Under the pieces are notes generated by a model, which was not told the DNA's origin, did not search any database, and saw only the letters and a list, made by a program, of their open reading frames with translations. 64,000 bases of DNA from Thermoanaerobaculia bacterium (GTDB taxonomy: Bacteria > Acidobacteriota > Thermoanaerobaculia > Multivoradales > JAIOJS01): contig JAUIDB010000002.1 of assembly GCA_030429235.1 (NCBI GenBank), positions 112,769-176,768 on the forward strand, in the 5' to 3' direction. A program made the position numbers and the translations under genes. Shown here piece after piece: positions 1 through 9,577 of this stretch. Position 1 is the stretch's first letter; each line of letters begins with the position of its first letter.

Positions 1-1
1 C

Positions 2-151
2 GGCTTGGCCATCTGTCATGGAATCGTGCAGCAGCACGGAGGATCGATCGTGATCGAGAGCCAGCGCTCCGGAGGCACCCAGGGCTCGATGCACTTACCC
101 CTGTTCGAAGCGGACTCGGTGGCGGAGGGCGAAGACGAGGTGGCGTCCTGA
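2..151 (+). CDS. Sensor histidine kinase, C-terminal fragment
   Basis: This is the last 49 codons of a histidine kinase whose 5' part lies outside the window. The visible residues begin GLAICHGIVQQHGGSI, the G2 box and following helix of a HATPase_c ATP-binding domain, and continue to a short acidic tail. The frame runs from base 2 without interruption to TGA at 149-151. The stop overlaps a candidate CTG start (148-150) of the hybrid kinase that follows, so the two are probably co-transcribed and translationally coupled. Input signal and partner cannot be judged from this fragment. Confidence 0.85.
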   Translation, partial: GLAICHGIVQQHGGSIVIESQRSGGTQGSMHLPLFEADSVAEGEDEVAS

Positions 152-2376
152 AACGCCTTCCCTGGGCGGATCCCCGTCGGCCGTGGCCCGAACTCGCGAT
201 CGTGGGGTTCCTGTTGCTCACGGTCGCGGCACTTCTGGTGGGCGTGACGTGGGTCGGCGTGACGGTCCTCGACGGCACCCGCGGATACGTCACCGGAGAA
301 GGCCACTACATCAAAGCTCAGAAGGACGCCCTCAATGCTCTCGTGCGGTACGCCCAGACCGGGAACGAGGAGCATTGGCGGACGTTCGAGAGCGAAATCG
401 AAGTGGCTCGAGCCGGCGGTCGAGCCCGACGAGCCTTGCAGTCGGACCCGCCGGACCTGGAGCGGGCTCGTCAGGAGCTGCTCGTCGGAAGGAACCACCC
501 GGAGGACCTGACGACCGTGATCCAGCTCTTCTTCGGGGCCGATCGAGTTCCCGAAATGGCGCGCGGGATCGAATACTGGGAACAGGCCGACGTGGAGGTC
601 CAGCGGCTGGTCGACGTGTCGTCGCGAGTTCGGGATGCCGTACGATCGGGATCGAGTCGAACGACCCTGAGGCCCCTGCTAGAGGAGGCCTACACCATCC
701 ATCGAACCCTGGCCGGGATCGGAAACGACTTCTCGATGACCCTCGGTAGAGCGTCGCGCCGGTTCCGGCGCCAGGTCGTGTTGGTGTTGACGATGCTGGC
801 CGGCTTTCTCCTGGCGTTGTCGATTCTGGTGGCCTTGCGGCTGGTGCGCCGTTTGCGGCGGAGCGATCAGATCTTCCGGCAGATGATCGACTACGGGCAC
901 GACATCGTGGTGTTCCGGGCCGAGGACGGAACGGCACTCTATGCCAACCCGGCGGCCGAACGAATCCTGGGTCTGCGCCCCGAGGAGATCGTGGGCCGCA
1001 ATCTGAACGAGTGTCTGGACGAGCAGGAACGCGACCGCCTGACGAGCGAGTTCGGTGACTTCCTGGCGGGTCGAGCCGACTTCGAGCAGGTCGTGGTGCG
1101 GGTGCTCGATGCGCAGGGCGAGGCACGAACGCTCGAGGTGACCGCCAATCGCGTCGAGGGATTCGGACCCACGGGGACGGCGGTACTGGCAGCCCGCGAC
1201 GTGACGGAACGACAGTCCCTCGAGCGTCAGATCCTCGAGATCCAGCGGTTGGAGAGTCTCGGTCGGCTCGCCGGTGGCGTGGCGCACGAATACAACAACC
1301 TGCTGACCACTATCGAGATGAGTGCGGGTACGGTCCGGTCGGAGGTCGAGGACTCCGCGGGCGTTCACGAGGAGCTGGACCTCGTGCTGAAGGCCGCCGA
1401 CAAGGCTGCCACTCTCACCCGGCAGCTGTTGGCCATCTCGGATCAGCACCGCGAGGCGCAAGAGCCGGTCGCCCTCCACCAACTGCTCGAGAGCACACGC
1501 CGTACGGTGTCCCACCTGCTGCGTCAGGCCGTCGACCTGACCGTGACCTCGGATGGCGAGCCGTTGTGGACGATGGGAAACGCGGCTCAGTTGGAACAGG
1601 TGCTGGTCAATCTGCTGATGAACGGACAGGACGCACTGCCAGCGGAAGGCGGGCAACTGGAACTGGAATTGCGTCACGAGGGCAAGGGGCAGGCGGTCGG
1701 TTCTGCGGTCTTTGCGGTGCGCGACAACGGCTCCGGGATCGCAGTCGAGGTACGGGAGCGGATGTTCGAGCCGTTCTTCACCACCAAGAGACGAGGTCGA
1801 GGCACTGGCCTCGGCCTGGCCATCTGCCAGGGTGTGATCAACGATCATGGCGGCTCGCTGGAGGTCTCCTCCCGCCCAGGATACGGGAGCGAGTTCCGTT
1901 GCATCCTGCCCCTGATCGCCGCTCCGGTCGAGTCCAGTCCTCCCGCCGTCGTCTCGCCGCCAGCCGGCACCACGGCTCGCCTGCTGCTGGTCGAGGATGA
2001 AGAGGGGGTCCGCCGGGTCGCCCAGCGAGTCCTCGAGCGCAGTGGCTACCATGTCGTCACTGCCGTGGACGGTCGTCAGGGGCTAGAGATCTGGGAGGAG
2101 TTGCGAGGAGAGATCGATCTGGTGGTGAGCGATGTCGTCATGCCGCGCCTCGGTGGGATCGAGATGGTCGACAGGATCCGACGCGATGCTCCCCACACGC
2201 GGGTTCTCTTCATGTCTGGTTACCAGGCGGGAGCGATGGTGGGATGGGGCGAAGCGGATGCTGTGACGAGCTACCTCGACAAGCCGTTCCGTCCCGAGGT
2301 CCTGTTGGAGGCGGTTCAGTCGCTGGTGGGAGACTCCTCGCCCTCGGCGAGGGGGGAGACGGGGCCCGGCAGGTAG
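148..2376 (+). CDS. Hybrid sensor histidine kinase / response regulator
   Basis: Membrane-bound hybrid kinase. Counting from the CTG at 148, there is a basic N-terminus and TM1 (about 18-40), an extracytoplasmic region, TM2 (about 209-230) and a PAS domain (about 242-358). The HisKA dimerisation helix carries phosphoacceptor His380 in GGVAHEYNN. The HATPase domain has DNGSGI and GTGLGLAIC boxes, and a C-terminal receiver has the acidic pair in LLLVEDEEG, phosphoacceptor Asp in VVSDVVMPR and Lys in LDKPF. Start choice: the first GTG (202) falls inside TM1 and would remove the basic anchor. CTG148 has GAGG at 137-140 with 7-nt spacing and overlaps the upstream stop. The last 61 bp overlap the convergent phosphatase gene. 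Signal unknown. Confidence 0.9.
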   Translation: MKRLPWADPRRPWPELAIVGFLLLTVAALLVGVTWVGVTVLDGTRGYVTGEGHYIKAQKDALNALVRYAQTGNEEHWRTFESEIEVARAGGRARRALQSDPPDLERARQELLVGRNHPEDLTTVIQLFFGADRVPEMARGIEYWEQADVEVQRLVDVSSRVRDAVRSGSSRTTLRPLLEEAYTIHRTLAGIGNDFSMTLGRASRRFRRQVVLVLTMLAGFLLALSILVALRLVRRLRRSDQIFRQMIDYGHDIVVFRAEDGTALYANPAAERILGLRPEEIVGRNLNECLDEQERDRLTSEFGDFLAGRADFEQVVVRVLDAQGEARTLEVTANRVEGFGPTGTAVLAARDVTERQSLERQILEIQRLESLGRLAGGVAHEYNNLLTTIEMSAGTVRSEVEDSAGVHEELDLVLKAADKAATLTRQLLAISDQHREAQEPVALHQLLESTRRTVSHLLRQAVDLTVTSDGEPLWTMGNAAQLEQVLVNLLMNGQDALPAEGGQLELELRHEGKGQAVGSAVFAVRDNGSGIAVEVRERMFEPFFTTKRRGRGTGLGLAICQGVINDHGGSLEVSSRPGYGSEFRCILPLIAAPVESSPPAVVSPPAGTTARLLLVEDEEGVRRVAQRVLERSGYHVVTAVDGRQGLEIWEELRGEIDLVVSDVVMPRLGGIEMVDRIRRDAPHTRVLFMSGYQAGAMVGWGEADAVTSYLDKPFRPEVLLEAVQSLVGDSSPSARGETGPGR

Positions 2377-4283
2377 CGCATGACGACCAGCGTCCGGTCA
2401 TCGCTGGCGACGCGACCTCCGATGAAGGCCGCCAGATCGGCGAGCAGTCGGTCTCGTAGGTCGGTGGCGCTGCCTCCCGCGGCCGAAGCCAGGGAGACGG
2501 TGACCCGCTCGTAGCCAAAGGAGCGATCTTCGGAGTCCAGTGCCTCGATCAACCCGTCCGACAACCAGGCCGCCCGATCGCCGGGTTGGAGCTCGACCGA
2601 GGCCTCGGCGTAGTTGGTGCCCAAGGTCCCGAGCGGGGGGCTCGGGAGCAGGATCTCCTCCACGGTGTCGCCGCGCACCAGGTAGGTCGGGGTGTGTCCG
2701 GCGTTGGTGATCTCCAGTCGTCCGGATGGAGGGTCGAAGACCGCCAGGGTCGCCGTCACCATCGGTCGTCCCTTGACCGTTCGTTCTCTGCGTACCATGT
2801 CGTTGAGGCGCACCAGGATCTCCCGCGCCGGGAGTCCCTGGTCGATCAGCATGCCGAGGGCTGCCTTGATCATGGCCATGCGCAGTCCCGCCGAGAGGCC
2901 GTGTCCCGACACGTCGGCCACCACCACCGCGATGCGTCCGTCGTCGAGGCGGAACAGGTCGAAGTAGTCTCCGCCGATGGCCGCGCTCGGTTCGAAGTAG
3001 CTCGCGAATTCGACCGCTTCGGTGGTGGTCAACCCCTGGGGGAGGAGGTTCTGCTGCAGGTCCCGGGCGAGTTGGAGTTCCTTTTCGAGACTCTCCTTCT
3101 GGGCCGCGGTCTGCACCAGCTCCTCGAGGCTGGCGGTCATCTGGTTGAAGGAGCGCTGCATCTGGCCGAGTTGGTCCTGGCGCTTGACGGGGATGCGGGT
3201 CGAGAAGTCGCCGTGCTGGACCCGATCGGTGGCCTGGCTGAGGCGATTGACGGCCCAGCTGAGACTGACGATCATGTAGATCGCCATGATGGCGGCGATG
3301 ACGTAGATATCGAAGAGGAGGAAGGCGATACCCAGCAGGGCTCCCCAGGCCACGGTGTCGACCTCGGCGTCGGTCGAGACGATACGGTCGTAGACCGCCT
3401 TGGGCGTCGCGTTGAGGATCGCTACCAAGCGGTTGACGGGCTCTTCCGATCCGGTCAGCGAGAATCGATGGGAGAGCGGTTCACCCCAGAACAGGATCGG
3501 TTGGGTCCACAGCTCCCACCAGCTGCCCGATTCGGCGAAGAACTCGGCCCGGTTCTTGGGGTCGGCGGCGATGCCGCCCCGCAGGACGACTCGTTTCTGG
3601 CCGAACAGGTCCAGCTCGAGCGATTCGTCTTCCCGTTCCGAGAACTCCACCCACAAGCCGCTGCGTTCGCGCAAGATCCGAGCTAGATCCGCATCGAGCA
3701 ATCCGAGGAGCTGGACCTCTCCTTCCTCCAGGATCACGGCGAGACGCGGCGGGCCCTCTGCGGCGTCGAGAAACGGGATGGTCTCGTCGTAGCCCCGCCC
3801 GCCCGGTGGTGAAGTGATCCAGGAGGGCCAGTCCTCCGGTGCCTGGTCGAAGTTCGTAGCCACGAGCTTGCACTTCCGGTAGATGGCCAGCTGCACGCTC
3901 TCGAAGCGCTCGAGACTGGGTTCCTCTCCCTGGCGGAGCTTGACCATCAGGGGGCGCAGGTGGTCGGTGAACTCGGCGTGCACGTCGACCAGGGCATCTC
4001 GGAAGGTATGCCCGAGCAGGGCTCCGAAGAGGACGTAGGCCGACAGACCGCCCAGCAGGACGACCATGGGGATAGGCAGGACGCCGATGAGCAGGTACGA
4101 AAAGGCTAGTTTCCGACCGACTCGCCAGAGGAGTCGCTGCAAGATCTTGACGCCGGCCCAGAGGACGAAGAGCGTGAGGGCGGCAGCGATGGCCAGCGCC
4201 CCGACCAGTCGGTAGGGAAGGAGAATCCCCAGCAACAGCAGAAGCCCGAGCGAGGTGAGGAAGGCGAGGGTAGAGCGTTGCAT
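2316..4283 (-). CDS. PP2C/SpoIIE (RsbU-type) serine phosphatase with HAMP domain
   Basis: Membrane phosphatase of 655 residues. Two hydrophobic segments lie near the N-terminus (about 5-70), followed by an extracytoplasmic sensor region, another TM near residue 320 and a HAMP linker (VNRLSQATDRVQHGDFSTRI). A coiled coil then leads to a SpoIIE-type PP2C domain with metal-binding Asp in GGDYFDLF and VADVSGHGL and a later DGLIEA motif. The family dephosphorylates anti-anti-sigma factors in partner-switching pathways; no STAS or RsbW partner is in this window. The gene is convergent with the hybrid kinase and their 3' ends overlap by 61 bp. A possible -10, TAGAAT on the minus strand, lies at 4314-4319, but I see no good -35. 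Confidence 0.9.
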   Translation of the reverse strand: MQRSTLAFLTSLGLLLLLGILLPYRLVGALAIAAALTLFVLWAGVKILQRLLWRVGRKLAFSYLLIGVLPIPMVVLLGGLSAYVLFGALLGHTFRDALVDVHAEFTDHLRPLMVKLRQGEEPSLERFESVQLAIYRKCKLVATNFDQAPEDWPSWITSPPGGRGYDETIPFLDAAEGPPRLAVILEEGEVQLLGLLDADLARILRERSGLWVEFSEREDESLELDLFGQKRVVLRGGIAADPKNRAEFFAESGSWWELWTQPILFWGEPLSHRFSLTGSEEPVNRLVAILNATPKAVYDRIVSTDAEVDTVAWGALLGIAFLLFDIYVIAAIMAIYMIVSLSWAVNRLSQATDRVQHGDFSTRIPVKRQDQLGQMQRSFNQMTASLEELVQTAAQKESLEKELQLARDLQQNLLPQGLTTTEAVEFASYFEPSAAIGGDYFDLFRLDDGRIAVVVADVSGHGLSAGLRMAMIKAALGMLIDQGLPAREILVRLNDMVRRERTVKGRPMVTATLAVFDPPSGRLEITNAGHTPTYLVRGDTVEEILLPSPPLGTLGTNYAEASVELQPGDRAAWLSDGLIEALDSEDRSFGYERVTVSLASAAGGSATDLRDRLLADLAAFIGGRVASDDRTLVVMRYLPGPVSPLAEGEESPTSD

Positions 4284-4505
4284 GGTGGCCGGGGAGATCG
4301 AAGCGCCGGGAGTATTCTACCCGTCACCCTCACTACGACAGTTGCCGGGGGTGGGTTGCGAGCGAAAGTTCGCTGTCGGCGTGTTCCACGCTCCAGATGC
4401 ATGGTGCTTGCAACCTCGATACAATGCCTCAACTGTGCGGAGCGGCGGTGGTTCGGGTACCGCCCCTCGACGCGATCGAAGCCGCCCGAAAACCGGAGAG
4501 TTCCG

Positions 4506-6380
4506 ATGACGACCGAAGCACCTACCGAAGACCTCGGCGCGGCGACGCCTGCCGAACAGCAGCCGCTCAGCGAAGTCGTGATCCGCTTTGCGGGTGACAG
4601 CGGCGACGGCATGCAGATCACGGGTACGCAGTTCACCTCGACTTCGGCGCTGGTAGGCAACGACCTCTCGACCCTGCCCGATTTCCCGGCGGAGATCCGG
4701 GCTCCGGCTGGCACCTTGCCGGGGGTCAGCGCGTTCCAGGTGCGCATCGCCGATCACGACATTCACACCCCCGGCGATGCACCGGACGTGCTGGTGGCGA
4801 TGAACCCCGCGGCGCTCGAGGTCAATCTCAAGGACCTCGAACCGAACGGGGTCGTGATTCTGAATACCGATGAGTTCACCGCTCGCAACTTCAAGAAGGC
4901 TGGCCTCGAGACCGATCCCCGCGAGGACGGAAAGCTCGAGGGGTATCGCGTCTTCGAGGTCGACCTGACCACTGTGACGCGGCGGGCCCTGGAAGACTCG
5001 CCGTTGGACGTGCGGGCCAAGGATCGGTGCAAGAACTTCTTCGCTCTGGGCATGTGCTACTGGCTCTTCAGCCGCCCGATGGAGCCGACCGTCGAGTGGT
5101 TGCAGAAGAAGTTCGCCAAGAAGCCCGAGGTGGCCGAGGCCAACATCACTTGCCTCCGGGCGGGCTGGAACTACTGCGACATCACGGGGCTGTTCCAGGT
5201 CAAGTACGAGGTCGAGTCCGCGGCGCTACGTCCGGGTACCTACCGCAACATCAACGGCAACTTGGCCCTGGCCCTCGGGAGTGTGGCGGCGAGTCGCAAG
5301 TCGGGCCTGCCGCTCTTTCTCGGTTCCTATCCGATCACGCCGGCGAGTGATCTGTTGCACCACTTGTCGACGATGAAGCACTACGGCGTGACGACGTTCC
5401 AAGCCGAGGATGAGATCGCGGCGGTTTGTGCCGCGATCGGCGCCTCCTTCGGAGGCGCGTTGGGCATGTGCAGCACCTCGGGGCCGGGGCTGGCCCTCAA
5501 GGCGGAGGCGATCAATCTGGCCCTGATGGTGGAACTTCCACTCGTCGTCTTCAACATCCAGCGAGCGGGGCCGTCGACGGGCATGCCGACCAAAACCGAG
5601 CAGAGCGACCTGCTGCAGGCCATGTTCGGCCGCAACGGCGAGGCGCCCCTGCCGGTGATCGCTCCCGAGTCTCCAGCCGACTGCTTCTGGGCTGCCCTCG
5701 AGGCCTGCCGGGTCGCCGTCGAGTCGATGGTGCCGGTGGTGTTGCTCTCCGATGGTTACCTGGCCAACGGAGCCGAGCCCTGGCGCCTGCCCGATCTCTC
5801 CGAGCTTCCAGACTTTCCGGTCGAGTTCCACAGTGAGGTCGAGGGGTTCGCTCCCTATTCGCGCGACGACGAGACGCTGGCTCGACCCTGGGCCATCCCC
5901 GGTACCGCGGGTCTCGAGCATCGCATCGGAGGTCTGGAGAAGCAGGACCTCACCGGCAACGTCTCCTACGATCCCGACAACCACCAGCGGATGACGGATC
6001 TACGGGCCGAGAAGGTCGCCCGTGTGGCCCGCCGTATCGCCCCGCTCGAGGTCGACGGACCGACCAAGGGCAAGCTCTTGGTCCTCGGCTGGGGGAGCAC
6101 CCAGGGGACGATCCATGGCGCGGTCAAGGCGGCTCGAGCCGAGGGGCTGGAAGTCAGTCGAGCCCATCTGCGATGGCTGAACCCGTTCCCGTCCAACCTG
6201 GAGGAGGTCCTGGCGAGTTTCGACCAGGTGTTGGTGCCAGAGATGAACGGTGGGCAGCTCGCCTTCCTGTTGCGTGGGACCTTCCTCGCCGACGTCGTGA
6301 GCTACCCGAAGGTCGAAGGCAAGCCCTTCTACCGCCACGAGATCGTGACCAGAATCAAGCAGTGCCTGGAGGTCGAGTGA
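4506..6380 (+). CDS. korA: 2-oxoacid:ferredoxin oxidoreductase, fused gamma-alpha subunit
   Basis: Subunit of a CoA-acylating 2-oxoacid:ferredoxin oxidoreductase, most likely 2-oxoglutarate-specific (KorA type), acting in the cytoplasm in the TCA cycle or its reverse. The 624-residue protein has an N-terminal gamma domain (about 22-200, starting VIRFAGDSGDGMQITG) fused to the alpha pyrimidine-binding domain (from about 240, with SYPITPASDLLHHL and AEDEIAA) and a C-terminal transketolase-like domain. The ATG at 4506 is chosen because GGAG at 4495-4498 precedes it; the open frame upstream has no RBS and no homologous sequence. The stop overlaps the korB start (TGATG). Substrate specificity within the family is inferred. 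Confidence 0.92.
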   Translation: MTTEAPTEDLGAATPAEQQPLSEVVIRFAGDSGDGMQITGTQFTSTSALVGNDLSTLPDFPAEIRAPAGTLPGVSAFQVRIADHDIHTPGDAPDVLVAMNPAALEVNLKDLEPNGVVILNTDEFTARNFKKAGLETDPREDGKLEGYRVFEVDLTTVTRRALEDSPLDVRAKDRCKNFFALGMCYWLFSRPMEPTVEWLQKKFAKKPEVAEANITCLRAGWNYCDITGLFQVKYEVESAALRPGTYRNINGNLALALGSVAASRKSGLPLFLGSYPITPASDLLHHLSTMKHYGVTTFQAEDEIAAVCAAIGASFGGALGMCSTSGPGLALKAEAINLALMVELPLVVFNIQRAGPSTGMPTKTEQSDLLQAMFGRNGEAPLPVIAPESPADCFWAALEACRVAVESMVPVVLLSDGYLANGAEPWRLPDLSELPDFPVEFHSEVEGFAPYSRDDETLARPWAIPGTAGLEHRIGGLEKQDLTGNVSYDPDNHQRMTDLRAEKVARVARRIAPLEVDGPTKGKLLVLGWGSTQGTIHGAVKAARAEGLEVSRAHLRWLNPFPSNLEEVLASFDQVLVPEMNGGQLAFLLRGTFLADVVSYPKVEGKPFYRHEIVTRIKQCLEVE

Positions 6381-7426
6381 TGGCAACCGATACGACGGTT
6401 CTCAAGAAGAAGGACTTTCAGTCGGACCAGGAGGTTCGCTGGTGCCCCGGCTGCGGTGACTACGCGATCCTGTCGGCCCTACAGACCGTGATGCCCGAAT
6501 TGGGGATCCCCAAGGAGCGCCTCGTGGTGATCTCGGGAATCGGCTGTTCGAGCCGGTTTCCGTACTACATGAACACCTTTGGGTTCCATACGATCCACGG
6601 GCGGGCGCCGGCCATCGCAACCGGGCTCAAGACCAGTCGCCCCGATCTCGAGGTCTGGGTGATCACCGGCGACGGCGATGCGCTCTCGATCGGCGGCAAC
6701 CACTTGATCCATGCCCTGCGCCGTAACGTCAACCTCAAGATCCTGCTCTTCAACAACCGGATCTACGGCTTGACCAAGGGGCAGTACTCTCCAACCTCCG
6801 AGGTCGGGAAGCGCACCAAGTCGACGCCGGTGGGGTCGATCGACACGCCCTTCGATCCGGTGTCGGTGGCGCTAGGGGCCGGTGCCTCGATGGTGGCGCG
6901 GAGTGTCGACATCTTCCAGAAGCACCTCAAGGAGACCCTGCGTCGGGTCGCCGAACACTCCGGGAGTGCCTTCGTGGAGATCCTGCAGAACTGCAACATC
7001 TTCAACGACGGCGCCTTCTCGTACCTGACCGACAAGGAGCAGCGAGAGGCCGAGGGTTTGTACCTGGAGCATGGTCAGCCGCTCGTGTTCGGCCCCGAAG
7101 GTGCCCGTCGAGGCCTGCGCTTGGATCCCACCAGCTTGCGGCTCGAGAACGTGGCGCTCGGCGATGGCGTCGAGGCGGAAGACTGTCTGGTGTGGGATGA
7201 GAACCGGCCCGACCCGGCTCTGGCTTTTCTACTCGCCCAGTGCCGTCCGCCCGAGTACCCGACGGCCCTGGGGGTCCTACGTCGGGTCGAGCGCCCGACC
7301 TACGACGGGGCGGTGGTCGAGCAGATCGCACAGCAGCAGGAACGGCGGGGGACGGGAACGCTGGAGGAACTGTTGTACTCCGGCGAGACCTGGCAAGTGG
7401 CCGCCGACGGCTCCATCCGTCGCTAG
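6380..7426 (+). CDS. korB: 2-oxoacid:ferredoxin oxidoreductase, beta subunit
   Basis: Thiamine-pyrophosphate and Fe-S-binding beta subunit (348 residues). Cys ligands are visible in VRWCPGCGDYAIL near residue 25 and GIGCSSRFPYY near residue 60. The TPP/Mg motif runs from GDGDALSIGGNH to NNRIYGLTKGQ, and a downstream Cys in LQNCNIFND fits the fourth cluster ligand. The start ATG overlaps the korA stop by one base (TGATG), so the subunits should be translated stoichiometrically. The C-terminus has an extension of about 100 residues typical of the KorB/VorB beta group. It ends 9 bp from the convergent exporter permease stop. Confidence 0.92.
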   Translation: MATDTTVLKKKDFQSDQEVRWCPGCGDYAILSALQTVMPELGIPKERLVVISGIGCSSRFPYYMNTFGFHTIHGRAPAIATGLKTSRPDLEVWVITGDGDALSIGGNHLIHALRRNVNLKILLFNNRIYGLTKGQYSPTSEVGKRTKSTPVGSIDTPFDPVSVALGAGASMVARSVDIFQKHLKETLRRVAEHSGSAFVEILQNCNIFNDGAFSYLTDKEQREAEGLYLEHGQPLVFGPEGARRGLRLDPTSLRLENVALGDGVEAEDCLVWDENRPDPALAFLLAQCRPPEYPTALGVLRRVERPTYDGAVVEQIAQQQERRGTGTLEELLYSGETWQVAADGSIRR

Positions 7427-7435
7427 AGAGCTGCC

Positions 7436-8578
7436 TCAGTCCAAGCGCTTGCGGAACCGGAGCGCGGCGAAGCTCATCGCGATCAATCCGAAGAGCAGCA
7501 GTGGCCAGAGGTCTCGAGACACGTCGGGGATCGAAGCACCGCGCAACACGATGCCTCGAATCACCCGCAAGAAGTGGGTCAGCGGCAGGATCTCGGCGAT
7601 CCACTGCGCCGGCTCCGGCATGGCGTCGAAGGGGAACATGAAGCCCGAGAGCAGGATCTGGGGGAGAAAGGTGAAGAAGGTCAGCTGAAAGGCCTGGAAC
7701 TGCGTTTGCGCGATCGTCGAGATCACCAATCCGAGGGCCAGGGAAGCGAAGATGAAGACCAGTGAGCCGGCCAGCACATCCTGAGGCAGGCCTCGGAGGG
7801 GGACGTCGAACAGGAGGCGTCCGACCCCCAGTACCAGGACCATCTGGACGCATCCGATCAGGATGTAGGGCAGGATCTTGCCGACCATCAGTTCGATCGG
7901 GCTCAACGGAGTGGTGATCAGAAGCTCGAGATTGCCCCGTTCGCGCTCACGGACGATGGCCACGGACGTGAAGAGCACCATGGTCATGGTCAGAATCACG
8001 CCGACCAGTCCAGGCACGATCTGAACCGCCGTGCGGCGTTCGGGATTGAAGTAGGGACGCAGTTCGAAGGTCGCGGCGCGGGGTGTGGCCGAGGTCCCCG
8101 AGCGGGCGGGTGGGGGCAACGAGCGGAGACCCGCGGCTGCGGAGTAAGAGGCGGGGTCGCTGGCGTCGACCAGGATCTGGGCCAGGGCCTCGACCGGTTG
8201 TTCGTCGCCGGGGCCCCGCGGTGACTTCCGCTGTCGTTCTCGTTCGAGTCGTCGTTCGAAGTCTCCAGGGACCACCAGACCGACCACGATTCGCCCCTGT
8301 CGGAGCAGGTCTTCGAGTTGCTGAACCGTCTGCACTCGCTCCACGATGTCGAGGACCTGGCTCGCCTCGGCAGCCGCGACCAGTTGACGGGATCGCTCCG
8401 TCTGGGCCAGATCGGCCACTCCGGTGGCGAGCTGTCGTACGTCCTGATTGATGGCGTAGCCGAAGAGCAGAAGCTGCAGGATGGGGATCCCGACCACCAT
8501 GCCGAAGGTGAGACGGTCGCGGCGGAGTTGGCGGACCTCCTTCCGGGCGATGGCCAGGATGCGAGCAGGGTGGATCAC
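7436..8578 (-). CDS. ABC-2 type transporter permease (YbhS/YbhR-like)
   Basis: Inner-membrane permease of 380 residues. One TM segment near residue 25 (LTFGMVVGIPILQLLLFGYAI) is followed by a large extracytoplasmic loop containing a Pro/Ser-rich stretch, then five TM segments from about residue 180. The block FQAFQLTFFTFLPQILLSGF is characteristic of the YbhS/YbhR/YhhJ family of drug and lipid exporters. The GTG start at 8578 overlaps the ATPase stop (GTGA). It is the third gene of a HlyD-ATPase-permease operon. Only one permease gene is present, so a homodimer is likely (inference). Substrate not determinable. Confidence 0.88.
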   Translation of the reverse strand: MIHPARILAIARKEVRQLRRDRLTFGMVVGIPILQLLLFGYAINQDVRQLATGVADLAQTERSRQLVAAAEASQVLDIVERVQTVQQLEDLLRQGRIVVGLVVPGDFERRLERERQRKSPRGPGDEQPVEALAQILVDASDPASYSAAAGLRSLPPPARSGTSATPRAATFELRPYFNPERRTAVQIVPGLVGVILTMTMVLFTSVAIVRERERGNLELLITTPLSPIELMVGKILPYILIGCVQMVLVLGVGRLLFDVPLRGLPQDVLAGSLVFIFASLALGLVISTIAQTQFQAFQLTFFTFLPQILLSGFMFPFDAMPEPAQWIAEILPLTHFLRVIRGIVLRGASIPDVSRDLWPLLLFGLIAMSFAALRFRKRLD

Positions 8579-9567
8579 CGCGAACTCCCTGAGCTCGCCG
8601 TGCGCGGCCGATGGCGGGTGGCAACGACGAAGACATCCTCGAGGCTGGCTTCGACGAGCCGAACCTCGGACGACCGCTCCGATGCGTCGTCGGAGGTCGC
8701 GGCGTGCTCCAAGGCCTTCTCGACCCGGCGTGCTGGCTCGGGGCTGTCGGGGCTGAACAGCGCCCGCAACCGGTTGCCGAGTTGGGCAATGCTGAGAAGC
8801 CCCTCGAGCGAGCTGATGCGCTCTCGGGAGCGGCGGGGATGGGGGGTGTCGATCTCGACGACCTGGGCCTCGATGTTGCGCATCAGATCGCGCGGTCGTC
8901 CTTCGGCCACCAGCCGGCCCCGCTCCAGAATCGCGAGTCGATGGCAGCGTTCGGCTTCGTCCATGTAGTGGGTCGAGACCAGGATGGTCGTACCGCCGTC
9001 GGCCAGGTCGAAGAGGGCCTCCCAGAAGTCGCGCCGGTTCTCGGGGTCGACTGCGCTGGTCGGTTCGTCGAGGAAGAGCAACTCTGGGCGGTGGAGGACC
9101 GCTGCCGCCAGGGCAAGGCGCTGCTTCTGGCCTCCCGAGAGGGTACCGGCACGCTGTCGGGCGCGGTCCGTCAGTCGGTATCGTTCGAGGAGTTGGTCGA
9201 TTCGGGGCCGCCGCTCGCGGCGGGGCAGCGAGTAGATCTCGGCCAGGAAGTCGAGGTTCTCCCGCACGTCGAGGTCCTCGAAGAGGGAGAATCGTTGGGT
9301 CATGTAGCCGATCCGCGTGCGGAGCTTCTCGGCTCCTGAAGGCATCGGGAGGCCGAGAACCTCGACTTGACCCGAGGAGGGTGCGAGCAGGCCACACAGC
9401 AGCCGAATCGCGGTCGTCTTGCCCGATCCGTTGGGTCCGAGAAAGCCGTAGACCGACGCTTTCTCGATCCGCAGATCGAGCCGGTCCACCGCGACCAGCG
9501 AGCCGAAGCTTCGAGTCAATCCGTGAGCGACGACGGCGGGAGAAGGATGATCGGCCGAGATATCCAC
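8575..9567 (-). CDS. ABC transporter ATP-binding protein (YbhF-like)
   Basis: Cytoplasmic ATPase of about 330 residues. Walker A is GPNGSGKTT, the Q-loop is in YMTQRFSLFEDLDVREN, the signature is LSGGQKQR, Walker B is LLFLDEPTSAVD, and the H-loop is STHYMDEAE. A C-terminal extension of about 80 residues follows the ATPase core. The start is uncertain: GTG 9567 lies 10 nt after the HlyD stop with GAGAGGA just upstream, and a TTG at 9619-9621 would overlap hlyD. The stop overlaps the permease GTG. It should energise the co-encoded permease. Confidence 0.9.
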   Translation of the reverse strand: MDISADHPSPAVVAHGLTRSFGSLVAVDRLDLRIEKASVYGFLGPNGSGKTTAIRLLCGLLAPSSGQVEVLGLPMPSGAEKLRTRIGYMTQRFSLFEDLDVRENLDFLAEIYSLPRRERRPRIDQLLERYRLTDRARQRAGTLSGGQKQRLALAAAVLHRPELLFLDEPTSAVDPENRRDFWEALFDLADGGTTILVSTHYMDEAERCHRLAILERGRLVAEGRPRDLMRNIEAQVVEIDTPHPRRSRERISSLEGLLSIAQLGNRLRALFSPDSPEPARRVEKALEHAATSDDASERSSEVRLVEASLEDVFVVATRHRPRTASSGSSR

Positions 9568-9577
9568 TCCTCTCGGG

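Noticed and set aside
679..2052. Long minus-strand open frame across the hybrid kinase gene
   Set aside because: His/Gln/Arg-rich shadow of a GC-rich gene with strong third-position bias; no domain, no RBS. Similar shadows occur opposite plsX/fabD, fabF and the asparagine-synthetase-like gene.
4278..4505. N-terminal extension of korA
   Set aside because: It has no ribosome-binding site and no family-like sequence, and it overlaps the region expected to hold the korA promoter; ATG 4506 has a Shine-Dalgarno and starts just before the gamma domain.
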